From Phycisphaerae bacterium (GTDB lineage: Bacteria > Planctomycetota > Phycisphaerae > Phycisphaerales > SM1A02): a DNA stretch of 59,187 nucleotides. Of the stretch, positions 9,636-17,173 are shown piece after piece (the first letter of the stretch is position 1; each line of letters starts with the position of its first letter). A program made the translations under genes and the position numbers. Below the pieces are notes generated by a model. That model searched no databases and was not told the DNA's origin. It was given only the letters and a program-made list of their open reading frames with translations. The DNA lies in the NCBI GenBank assembly GCA_002702575.1, contig PAAJ01000025.1:1-59187 (forward strand), read 5' to 3'.

Positions 9636-10472
9636 AGCGTCACCGTCGATCTGCCGCTGACGACATCGCTCCCAGAGCAGAATCGCGGATGCGGTTGCCA
9701 CATTGAGTGACGGTACGCCCGCTGCCATCGGGATCTCGACCACGCGGTCACAGGCCGCGATGGTGTCCTGATCCAGTCCTGGCCCCTCTGAGCCCAGCAC
9801 CATTCCTGAGCGTGCAGGCAGGTTCATCTCATCTGCAGGAATGCTTTGACCAGTGCACTCGGCAGCCGCCAGACAGATTCCCCATCGAGATCGCAACATG
9901 TCCAGTGTCGGGATCCAGTCATCGGCGATCGCCCAGGGAATGGACAGCGCATGACCCATCGAGACCCGGATGGATTTCCTGTACAGGGGATCGCAGCAAG
10001 CTTCATCGAGAATGATCGCATCCACTCCGAAGGCAGCTGCATTCCGGAACAATGCACCCATGTTGTCCACATTCGTCAAGCCGCGCGCCAGCAGCAACGT
10101 ACAGGCATGATCCTCATCGATCGTGTTCATGACCTGTTCGACCTGAAGATCGCGGCGTGATGGACGATGACCCGTCGCCAGAACCCCTCGATGGACATGG
10201 AACCCCGCGATCATGCCGATCTGCTCGAGATCGGCAACGAACACCGGGACGGACTCAGGCAGCACAACCAGTTCGTCACGCAGACGATCCAGTTTCTCAG
10301 GTGACAGCAGCAATGCATGCAATCGATCCGGCTGACGGATCAGACGCCTGACGACCAGCTCGGACTCGGCCATGAAGAGCCCGTCTCGACCACGGAGATC
10401 TCGATCCCGGACGTCACGAAAAGCATCGATTCGCGGGTCGTCGAGCGATTCAATTCGATGCGGGCCGTTCAC
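9624..10472 (-). CDS. SpoU/TrmH-family RNA 2'-O-methyltransferase
   Basis: The 282-residue protein has an N-terminal substrate-binding part and a C-terminal SPOUT domain. The three SpoU motifs are visible: NVDNMGALFRNAAAFGVDAI, VLGSEGPGL and IPMAAGVPSLNVATASAILL. These build the trefoil knot that binds S-adenosylmethionine. The family methylates ribose 2'-OH groups in rRNA or tRNA; which RNA is modified here cannot be told. The start codon overlaps the stop of the MCE-protein gene (ATGA), so it is the last gene of a five-gene operon whose other members act at the envelope. It converges on murA with a 12-base overlap. Confidence 0.92.
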   Translation of the reverse strand: MNGPHRIESLDDPRIDAFRDVRDRDLRGRDGLFMAESELVVRRLIRQPDRLHALLLSPEKLDRLRDELVVLPESVPVFVADLEQIGMIAGFHVHRGVLATGHRPSRRDLQVEQVMNTIDEDHACTLLLARGLTNVDNMGALFRNAAAFGVDAIILDEACCDPLYRKSIRVSMGHALSIPWAIADDWIPTLDMLRSRWGICLAAAECTGQSIPADEMNLPARSGMVLGSEGPGLDQDTIAACDRVVEIPMAAGVPSLNVATASAILLWERCRQRQIDGDASSR

Positions 10473-11773
10473 GACCCTCCGGAACCTGCGGAAGATGAAT
10501 CGGTCGCATCATCACCCCGCAGGATGTCCATCAGCTGCTGCTGAGCACGCTCGTACCGCTGGAAGCTTTCCACCAGATTTCGACGGATCAGCAGGAGATC
10601 CTCGTCATCGGCACCAAGCTGATCACCACGGGCATCCAGAAGTCGCTGCATCGATCCCGCAGCCGACTTGAGATCCGAAGCTCCAAACGAGAAGTTCCGT
10701 GCAGCTTCGTAGAGAAGCTCATTGGAATACTCCTTGTCGGTCGGCCTGTACAGAAGCCTCCATGGATTGGCGGACACTTCCGCAATGGCTCGGTTCAACT
10801 GCTGTGAAGCCACGTTCAATTGTGCGAGGGTATCGCCGAGATTGTCGAACAGGAGTGGCGAACGACGACGGAAATCCGCGACGACGGAATCCACGTTCTC
10901 AAGAGTCGTTCTGCCATCTGCGAAGATTGCGGTCAACTGCGGCTTCCAGTTGGAGTCCGCTTCGGCCGTTACCGAACGAACGTTCTCGACGATCTCGTCG
11001 AAGGACGCCTTGTTCTCGACGATGATTTCATCGATACCGGTCATGGATGAATCCAGATTGTCGAGAATCGACGAAATCTCATCCGACCAGGCGGAATCCC
11101 AGTTGTCTCTGAAATCCTGAACGAAGCGATCCACGTTCTGTACGACGTCCTGGATCTCAACGGCGCTCGGCGCGCCGAGTACCCATTTCAGAACATAGCC
11201 GTCCTGTTTGAATCGTCCTGAGAGCGTGGCGATGTTCGCAAGGAAGACTTCGATGTTGTCCGAGCTGCGAGCACCCACGAGTGATCCGAGCATCCCTGCG
11301 GACCCCTTGCCGGTGAAATACCCCCCAGCCTCGAGTCGCTTGCCAGGAGGTCCCTCCTGATCCTCAGGCTGATTGGCCTCGTCATATCCAAGTGATGAAA
11401 TGGCAATGTAGGAGTCGGCACTGATGAGACCGCTCTGGATGGTGGCGATGGCATTGGAATAGAGCGGAATCGTGGTCGGTATCGAGAAGGTCACGTCGAT
11501 CTTGCGATCGATGTCCGTGGTTGATTCATCCAGAACAACCGAGTCGACGGTTCCGAGCTTGATGCCGCCGATTCGAACATCGGAGCCCGTCTGGAGGTAG
11601 GACACCCCATCTCTCACGGTGTAGCTCGTGGCGTAACTGGTCGTTGGCGAGCCGAAGAACAGCGTCCAGAGATCTCCAAGCAGGAAGATCACAATCAATG
11701 CGATGACCAGTGAGATGGTGACGAAGATGCCAGCCTTGACATTGTTCGCCTGTCTGAGAGATTCGTTGCTCAT
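10469..11773 (-). CDS. MCE/MlaD-family lipid-transport protein
   Basis: The 434-residue protein has one N-terminal membrane anchor (about 15-37) and a single MCE domain (about 45-135, with TSYTVRDGVSYLQTGSDVRIGGIKLGTV in pieces). A long helical region with MCE-tail character (about 170-400) follows, then a Ser/Gly-rich end. In MlaFEDB-type systems such proteins form hexameric rings in the periplasm that guide phospholipids between membranes. Its start overlaps the stop of the ATPase gene by four bases, strongly implying a common complex. A permease (MlaE) that would complete the transporter is not in the window. Confidence 0.9.
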   Translation of the reverse strand: MSNESLRQANNVKAGIFVTISLVIALIVIFLLGDLWTLFFGSPTTSYATSYTVRDGVSYLQTGSDVRIGGIKLGTVDSVVLDESTTDIDRKIDVTFSIPTTIPLYSNAIATIQSGLISADSYIAISSLGYDEANQPEDQEGPPGKRLEAGGYFTGKGSAGMLGSLVGARSSDNIEVFLANIATLSGRFKQDGYVLKWVLGAPSAVEIQDVVQNVDRFVQDFRDNWDSAWSDEISSILDNLDSSMTGIDEIIVENKASFDEIVENVRSVTAEADSNWKPQLTAIFADGRTTLENVDSVVADFRRRSPLLFDNLGDTLAQLNVASQQLNRAIAEVSANPWRLLYRPTDKEYSNELLYEAARNFSFGASDLKSAAGSMQRLLDARGDQLGADDEDLLLIRRNLVESFQRYERAQQQLMDILRGDDATDSSSAGSGGS

Positions 11774-12762
11774 TGCTTGTCCCGTCCACTCTTGGTGCTG
11801 TCATGGGATGTTCGAGAAATCAATCGCTTGAAGAAGCCACGCGTTCTCCCCGGCATGGGAACACGCCGTGTCGTCTGAATGGAACGACCACCCGTCAGTT
11901 TGCTGTTGTCGATTCCGAGCAGGTCGGCAGCGTAGCTGCTGTCACCTGTGGCGTCCTCGGTCAGGGGCCCCTCGGCATCACCACGAAGGAACTGGCGGAT
12001 CAGCTGCTGATTCTCATCCAGCTCGTTGATTCGATCGAACGGCCAGTCACGGATGTGCTCGAAGGCTTCACGGGTATCGAGCATCAGGACACGTCCCTTG
12101 TGAAGCATGGCCATTCGATCGGCAATGGCGAAGGCCGAATCCATCTCGTGTGTCACGACGACGCTTGCTACACCAAGCTTGTTGGTCAGATCGATGATCA
12201 GACGATCGATGGCTGCGGAGGTCACCGGATCAAGTCCGGCGCTGGGCTCATCGTAGAACAGGATCTTGGGGTCCAATGCCAAGGCCCGGGCCAGCCCCGC
12301 ACGCTTCTTCATGCCACCGCTGATCTGCGCAGGAAACTTGTGCGCGGCTTCTCGCAGGTCGACCAGCTCAAGCTTGATCTTGACCATGAAATCGATGATC
12401 GCCGCGTCCAGATCGGTGTGTTCCTCGAGAATCAGGGCGACGTTGTCTCCGACCGAGAGCGACTGGAACAGAGCGCCTGACTGGAAGAGGATCCCGAACT
12501 TCTTTCGAGTATCGTCGAGCTGTTCCTCGGACATCTCGGCGAGAACCTCACCAAACAGCCTGACCTTCCCCTCTTCTGGATGAAGCGAACCCACCATGTG
12601 CCTGAGCAGTGTTGATTTGCCACAGCCGGAGCCACCCATGATCACCATGGTTTCCCCAGCCTTGACATCGAGATTGATTCCATCAAGCACGGTCTGATTA
12701 CCGAACCTCTTGACGAGATTCTCGATCTGGATGACATGCTCCCCACTATCGGGCATCTTCAA
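11770..12762 (-). CDS. MlaF-like ABC transporter ATPase
   Basis: A 330-residue ABC ATPase with Walker A GGSGCGKST (43-51), Q-loop region FQSGALFQSLSVGDNV (about 93-108, typical of the Mla/Ttg2 group), signature ISGGMKKRAGLARALAL (about 147-163), Walker B ILFYDEPSAGLDP (167-179) and the switch His in VTHEMDSAF. The GMKKR version of the signature is characteristic of MlaF, which powers phospholipid transport with an MCE protein. A C-terminal extension of about 70 polar, basic residues is beyond the usual MlaF length. It overlaps both neighbours (17 bases upstream, 4 downstream). Confidence 0.92.
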   Translation of the reverse strand: MKMPDSGEHVIQIENLVKRFGNQTVLDGINLDVKAGETMVIMGGSGCGKSTLLRHMVGSLHPEEGKVRLFGEVLAEMSEEQLDDTRKKFGILFQSGALFQSLSVGDNVALILEEHTDLDAAIIDFMVKIKLELVDLREAAHKFPAQISGGMKKRAGLARALALDPKILFYDEPSAGLDPVTSAAIDRLIIDLTNKLGVASVVVTHEMDSAFAIADRMAMLHKGRVLMLDTREAFEHIRDWPFDRINELDENQQLIRQFLRGDAEGPLTEDATGDSSYAADLLGIDNSKLTGGRSIQTTRRVPMPGRTRGFFKRLISRTSHDSTKSGRDKQ

Positions 12763-13396
12763 CCCCAGTTGCTGTCTCCATGTCCGTCTCGGCGCCGGGC
12801 GGATAGGTCAATGGAGCAGACTCTCCGACTCGGATCCAGGCAAATCGAAAGACCAGTCCTTCCTGGCCATTCCGGGGATCGAGGATCACGAATCGAGCCC
12901 TTCCGGGAACCGATTCCCGGGTGAATTCCAGAATGTAGGGTACCGAAATGGCCCAGCCCTCGGGTGCCCAGGAAGCCTCACGATCGGGATCCTGCCGGAT
13001 GGCCACAAGCGTTCCATACTGGTCACCCAGCCTCTGCAGGAACTGCTGGGCATCGGACCCACTGCCCGAGCCCTCGATGAACCCCTCCCGGAAGAGATCG
13101 AGATTGCCGGCCTGGCCCGCCTTGATGGCTTCCACGGGCCCCTGCAACATCGGATCACGCACCTTGGTGTTCCACCAGAACAGGGCCATCGTTGTTGTCG
13201 GCGTGAAGACCAGCCCGATGAAGATGGCCGCAATGGCGACTCCACGACCACGTCTTTGACCACGCTGGATATCGCGAAGCGCGAAGATGCCGAAGACGAC
13301 ACCCAGCATCGTCACGACCGGGCAGAGTCCGACCGAACACGCCAGTCCGATCAGCGCCCAGGGGCTCCAGGGAAGTGGTCGTTGTTGAGTCGTCAC
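12746..13396 (-). CDS. DUF4190-like membrane protein, second of a tandem pair
   Basis: The 216-residue protein has two hydrophobic spans near the N-terminus (about 13-35 and 50-72) around a basic loop (ALRDIQRGQRRGRG), the layout of DUF4190-type membrane proteins. A soluble domain of about 140 residues follows, probably outside the membrane, with charged and aromatic residues but no catalytic motif that I recognise. The gene overlaps the preceding related gene by four bases and the MlaF gene by 17, so it belongs to the lipid-transport operon. The exported domain may bind a partner or lipid; that is inference. Confidence 0.72.
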   Translation of the reverse strand: MTTQQRPLPWSPWALIGLACSVGLCPVVTMLGVVFGIFALRDIQRGQRRGRGVAIAAIFIGLVFTPTTTMALFWWNTKVRDPMLQGPVEAIKAGQAGNLDLFREGFIEGSGSGSDAQQFLQRLGDQYGTLVAIRQDPDREASWAPEGWAISVPYILEFTRESVPGRARFVILDPRNGQEGLVFRFAWIRVGESAPLTYPPGAETDMETATGVEDAR

Positions 13397-14136
13397 GAGG
13401 ACACCTCATCATCGTTTGAATCGCCGGTTTCGACTGGTGGCGTCTCCACTGGAAGGCCATCCTCCACTGGAATGATCAGCCCCCCATCAGGATCCTCGAT
13501 CTTGAGCGACGTGATTCTGGTGCCGAAACTCATGCTTCCCAGAACGGGAACCAGGACGAACTGGCAAGAGGCATTGCGGGTCCCCTGATCGAACTCCAGA
13601 ATCAACCAGGCATCGAGCCGAGGCTGCAGCATCGAAACATCCTTGGCTGGATCGATCTTGCCGATCTGAAGCGACTTCAAGGATCCAAGACGATCATGGA
13701 CGACGGTCGCGAAGGCCACGACATCCTCGACGTGCACAGGCGACTCTTTCAATTCCCAATGGGAGAGCGCCCCTGAAGCATTGTCGTTGAGCGATTCCGT
13801 GAGGAAAATCTGCACGGACTCCGAGATCGCCTTCCGCTGCCCGTCTTCCAGGTAGTCCCGCAGGCTCGTCAACAGGAACAGACTGCTCACGCTCATCAGA
13901 ATGCCGACGACGATGGAAATCTTCGCGAGGGTCAGCCCCCGGAGCTTGCCATCGGCCTGGCGTATACGACCAATCGCCATCAGTCCGATCACCGAGCCCA
14001 GGAGGCTCACCGGCGGGCACGGGAGGCAGGCAATGACCATGGCCAGGATCGCCATGCTCGAGAGACGAGGACGGAACTTCACGGGTGGTGGTGGAACCGG
14101 TTCAGGATGTCCCGGGCTTTGATTCTGTTCTGTCAT
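13393..14136 (-). CDS. DUF4190-like membrane protein, first of a tandem pair
   Basis: The 247-residue protein starts with a Pro-rich cytoplasmic segment (1-25), then two membrane spans (about 29-52 and 67-92) around the loop GRIRQADGKLRGL, then an exported domain of about 150 residues. Its layout parallels the following gene product: two spans, basic loop, C-terminal domain with a conserved-looking position for RLGSLKSLQ versus RLGDQYGTLV. This suggests an old tandem duplication. It is the first gene of the operon; its start is 120 bases from the divergent murD start, so the promoter must lie within that gap. Function unknown. Confidence 0.72.
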   Translation of the reverse strand: MTEQNQSPGHPEPVPPPPVKFRPRLSSMAILAMVIACLPCPPVSLLGSVIGLMAIGRIRQADGKLRGLTLAKISIVVGILMSVSSLFLLTSLRDYLEDGQRKAISESVQIFLTESLNDNASGALSHWELKESPVHVEDVVAFATVVHDRLGSLKSLQIGKIDPAKDVSMLQPRLDAWLILEFDQGTRNASCQFVLVPVLGSMSFGTRITSLKIEDPDGGLIIPVEDGLPVETPPVETGDSNDDEVSS

Positions 14137-14256
14137 CGGGAGATGTGCCTGGAGGGCCCTGCTCGTGTCCGATTGAACGAATCGGACATCGCATTCAAGC
14201 AGGTATTCGCAGGGGATGGTAATCCAGAGCCGTCCAAGCCGTCATACACTCATGAC

Positions 14257-15582
14257 ATGAATCCGCTGGAAGCCAAGCGATGCACGGTGATGGGTCTGGG
14301 TCGATTTGGAGGCGGCCTCGGGGTGACGCGATGGCTTCTCGAGCAGGGATGCGAGGTCTGTGTGACCGACATGGCCACCGAGGCGTCACTCACCGAAGCC
14401 CTGGCATCCCTTCGACCCGACATCGACAGGAAGCGGGTCCGACTGGCTCTGGGCGGCCATGATGTCAACGACTTCACTGACACCGATCTCGTGATCGCCA
14501 ATCCGGCCGTCCCGATGCCCTGGGACAATCCCTATCTGCAGAGTGCGGCAGCCCATGGAATCCCGATCTCGACCGAGATCAGACTCCTCGTTGAACGACT
14601 TGATCGCACCAGAGTGATCGGCGTCACGGGTACGAATGGCAAGTCCACGACGGCGTCGATGATTCACCATGTTCTCACACGGACCGGATCCCGATCGATC
14701 CTCGGAGGCAACATCGGTGGCAGCCTTCTGCCGTCGATCGCGGATGTGGAGCCGACCACATGGATTGTTCTGGAACTCTCCAGTGCGATGCTCTACTGGC
14801 TTGGGGAGGTTCATGGTGAATCCGGCTGGTCACCGGGAACGGCTGTGATCACGAACATCGCTCCGAACCACCTCGACTGGCATGGCTCCGAATCACACTA
14901 CAGACAGTGCAAGGACAACATCACTCGATGGCAGCTGGATCAGGATCTCGTCATCCGTGGAGATCACATCTCCAAACGAGCTACCCCGATTCCGATCCGG
15001 ATACCGGGCAGTCACAATCAGACGAACGCCCTTCTGGCCGTCATGACCGTCGCGAGAGCAACCGGTCTGTCACCCGGTCGTGCCGCTGAAGCCCTGTCGG
15101 ATTTCGCTGGACTGCCACATCGCCTCGAAGCCGTAGGCGATGAGGGTCGGTTCTTCAACGATTCCAAATCAACCACTCCGGAAGCGACGGTGCTTGCCGT
15201 CGAGGCCTTTGCGCCACGCACCTCCCGGGTCCATTTGATCGCCGGTGGCTATGACAAGGGTGTCTCACTCGAAGCGATTGCCCGTCTGGGTTCAAGACTC
15301 GGTGGGCTCTACACCATCGGGACGACCGGACCGGGACTCGCCGCCGAGGCCACGGGACACGCGGTCTCATGTGGCGATCTGGCAACCGCCGTCGAACAGG
15401 CAGTCCATCGAATGAAGCCGGATGACCTGCTCCTTCTGAGTCCGGGCTGTGCCTCATGGGATCAGTACGATCATTTTGAAGCGAGAGGCGAAGCCTTTCG
15501 TTCGCTTGTACTGACTCAATCCGGTTCGATGGGATCGGATTCAACTGCGCCGACCAGATCGCTGAGTGAACCGACGCCCTGA
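14257..15582 (+). CDS. murD: UDP-N-acetylmuramoyl-L-alanine--D-glutamate ligase
   Basis: MurD adds D-glutamate to UDP-MurNAc-L-Ala in the cytoplasm, using ATP. The 441-residue protein (start ATG at 14257, MNPLEAKRCTVMGLGRFGGGLG) has the N-terminal Rossmann UDP-binding domain, the ATP-binding GVTGTNGKSTTASMIHH, the central motif ITNIAPNHLDWHGS, and C-terminal ligase motifs (SHNQTNALLAV, GLPHRLEAVG, FFNDSKSTTPEAT, LLLSPGCASWDQYDHFEARG). The longer open frame begins upstream at 14107 but that extension runs into the divergent operon start and is not MurD-like. The gene stands alone, not in a mur cluster, and its last 67 bases overlap the convergent pyrD. Confidence 0.95.
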   Translation: MNPLEAKRCTVMGLGRFGGGLGVTRWLLEQGCEVCVTDMATEASLTEALASLRPDIDRKRVRLALGGHDVNDFTDTDLVIANPAVPMPWDNPYLQSAAAHGIPISTEIRLLVERLDRTRVIGVTGTNGKSTTASMIHHVLTRTGSRSILGGNIGGSLLPSIADVEPTTWIVLELSSAMLYWLGEVHGESGWSPGTAVITNIAPNHLDWHGSESHYRQCKDNITRWQLDQDLVIRGDHISKRATPIPIRIPGSHNQTNALLAVMTVARATGLSPGRAAEALSDFAGLPHRLEAVGDEGRFFNDSKSTTPEATVLAVEAFAPRTSRVHLIAGGYDKGVSLEAIARLGSRLGGLYTIGTTGPGLAAEATGHAVSCGDLATAVEQAVHRMKPDDLLLLSPGCASWDQYDHFEARGEAFRSLVLTQSGSMGSDSTAPTRSLSEPTP

Positions 15583-16457
15583 GCACGAACCCATCGCTCC
15601 AGACCCCGATGGACACGCCTGGCGATTCTCGGATCCACATACAACGCCGTTGCCAATCCGATCCCGGTCGCCCCCGCGAGAATCATTTCGGCGGCATGTT
15701 CCCACCGAGTCACACCACCGAGTCCGATGATTGGAAGTGATTCGCCACCGGTGACAGTCTGTCGAACACCGGCAATCATGCGGACTGCAAGATGGTGGAT
15801 GGCCGGACCACTGAGACCACCGGACGTATTGGCAAGTCGTGGTCGCCTGGTATCGACATCAATCGCCATTGCGGGAATGGTGTTGAGGAATGTCAGGCCA
15901 TCGGCACCGCCATCGATTGCCGCCTGGGCCAATGGGTAACCGGAGGTGGTCTCCAATGGAAGCTTCACGAACAATGGTGTCTGTTCCAAGCTCGACTTGA
16001 TCGCCTGGACAGCATCACGCATGGCCGCCGGTTCATCCGTGAACTGCCTGCCCGTTCCGGTGTTCGGACAGGACATGTTGGCCTCGACCAGTGGCAGGTG
16101 CTCGACGGAATCGAAGGCCTTGGCGACTTCGACATAGTCTTCGATGGAATGTCCTGCAATGGATCCGATGAAGGTCGCATCGGATTGTGCCAGTCGAGGA
16201 ACGACCGACTCCATGAACTGCTCGAGACCCGGATTGGCAAGACCGACCGCATTGAGCATCCCGGTTGGCAGTTCCACAAGACGCCAGGGTGGGTGCCCTG
16301 CTCGAGGTTCAGGCGTGATGGACTTGGTCGTGACGGCACCGAAGGTACCGCGTGGGACGACTTCAAGAATCTCAGGTCCGTTACCAGCTGCACCAGCCGC
16401 CGCGACCAACGGGCCTGGGAGTTCAACACCGGCAAGTGTGACAGCCATTCGGGGCAT
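15516..16457 (-). CDS. pyrD: Dihydroorotate dehydrogenase (class 1 type)
   Basis: The 313-residue TIM-barrel flavoenzyme oxidises dihydroorotate to orotate in pyrimidine synthesis. Class 1 features are the catalytic-Cys motif NMSCPNTG (class 2 enzymes have Ser), no N-terminal membrane helix, and FMN-binding segments TTKSITPEPRAGHPPWR, FVKLPLE and GLGGVTRWEHAAEMILAGAT. No pyrK partner is visible, so whether it uses NAD or fumarate is open. Two starts are possible (16457 and 16448). It is the last gene of a long minus-strand run, 29 bases after the TPR-YggX gene, and its final 67 bases overlap murD on the opposite strand. Confidence 0.92.
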   Translation of the reverse strand: MPRMAVTLAGVELPGPLVAAAGAAGNGPEILEVVPRGTFGAVTTKSITPEPRAGHPPWRLVELPTGMLNAVGLANPGLEQFMESVVPRLAQSDATFIGSIAGHSIEDYVEVAKAFDSVEHLPLVEANMSCPNTGTGRQFTDEPAAMRDAVQAIKSSLEQTPLFVKLPLETTSGYPLAQAAIDGGADGLTFLNTIPAMAIDVDTRRPRLANTSGGLSGPAIHHLAVRMIAGVRQTVTGGESLPIIGLGGVTRWEHAAEMILAGATGIGLATALYVDPRIARRVHRGLERWVRAQGVGSLSDLVGAVESDPIEPD

Positions 16458-16486
16458 GGCTTGACATGATACGTGCTGGGGCAGAA

Positions 16487-17107
16487 TCAGCTGGATGCCG
16501 TGATTTCATCGGGAACCCCGAGAAACTCATGCATGTGCTGGTCGTAGGTGGCGGAATCCTCATCTCGGGAGAGATCAAGTCGCAATTCGTTGATCACCTT
16601 GGTTCCCTGACCGATCCATTCCTGCCAGGTCTCCATGGAGATGTTCTCGCCAATCCACTCACCGACGACGCCCTTGAATGGCGGACCATCCATGGGGGAC
16701 CCGGCTCGACCGGTCTGTCTGCAGATGAATGAGCCATCCGGTGCCTCGACTGCGGCCGTGTCCGCCCCTTCGATCTCTGGTGGTTCCCGACCGATGCTGC
16801 GAAGGAGATCCGCGATGGCATCCCGTGGCAGCAGATCACCCTTGGATGCGGCAACCTCATACCCACGCTGCAGTGTGACCACGGCCTTGTCCGACCAGCC
16901 AGCGTCGATGAGCGCCTGACCACAGAGTTGCCAGGCCTTGCTCATGTCCGGGTTCAGCTCGACACATTTCTCGAGGCTGACTGCAGCCTCCGCCGGTCGA
17001 CCGGCCTTCAGGTATGCCGAACCGAGACTGAAGTGGGCCATCTCATTCTCGGGATCGGCCTGGGCCATGTTCTCATACTGGGCAATGCGTTCGTCAATCG
17101 AAGCCAT
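16487..17107 (-). CDS. TPR protein with C-terminal Fe(II)-trafficking (YggX-like) domain
   Basis: From the ATG at 17107, preceded by CGAGGAGAAACC, the protein has 206 residues. Residues 1-90 hold about two tetratricopeptide repeats (AHFSLGSAYLKAGRPAEAAVSLEKCVELNP is the clearest, in pieces). Residues 125-197 match YggX: the conserved Cys129 in FICRQTG, then GVVGEWIGENISMETWQEWI and VINELRLDL. YggX is linked in enterobacteria to iron-sulphur protection and labile Fe(II). Here it is fused to a protein-interaction module. It sits 66 bases after the vWA gene and 29 before pyrD, a [4Fe-4S]-independent flavoenzyme, so the partner is not obvious. Confidence 0.8.
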   Translation of the reverse strand: MASIDERIAQYENMAQADPENEMAHFSLGSAYLKAGRPAEAAVSLEKCVELNPDMSKAWQLCGQALIDAGWSDKAVVTLQRGYEVAASKGDLLPRDAIADLLRSIGREPPEIEGADTAAVEAPDGSFICRQTGRAGSPMDGPPFKGVVGEWIGENISMETWQEWIGQGTKVINELRLDLSRDEDSATYDQHMHEFLGVPDEITASS

Positions 17108-17173
17108 GGTTTCTCCTCGGATCGAATGGAGCACTGTAGCTCATCAAGCTGATGAGGACCGGATGATCGTCCT

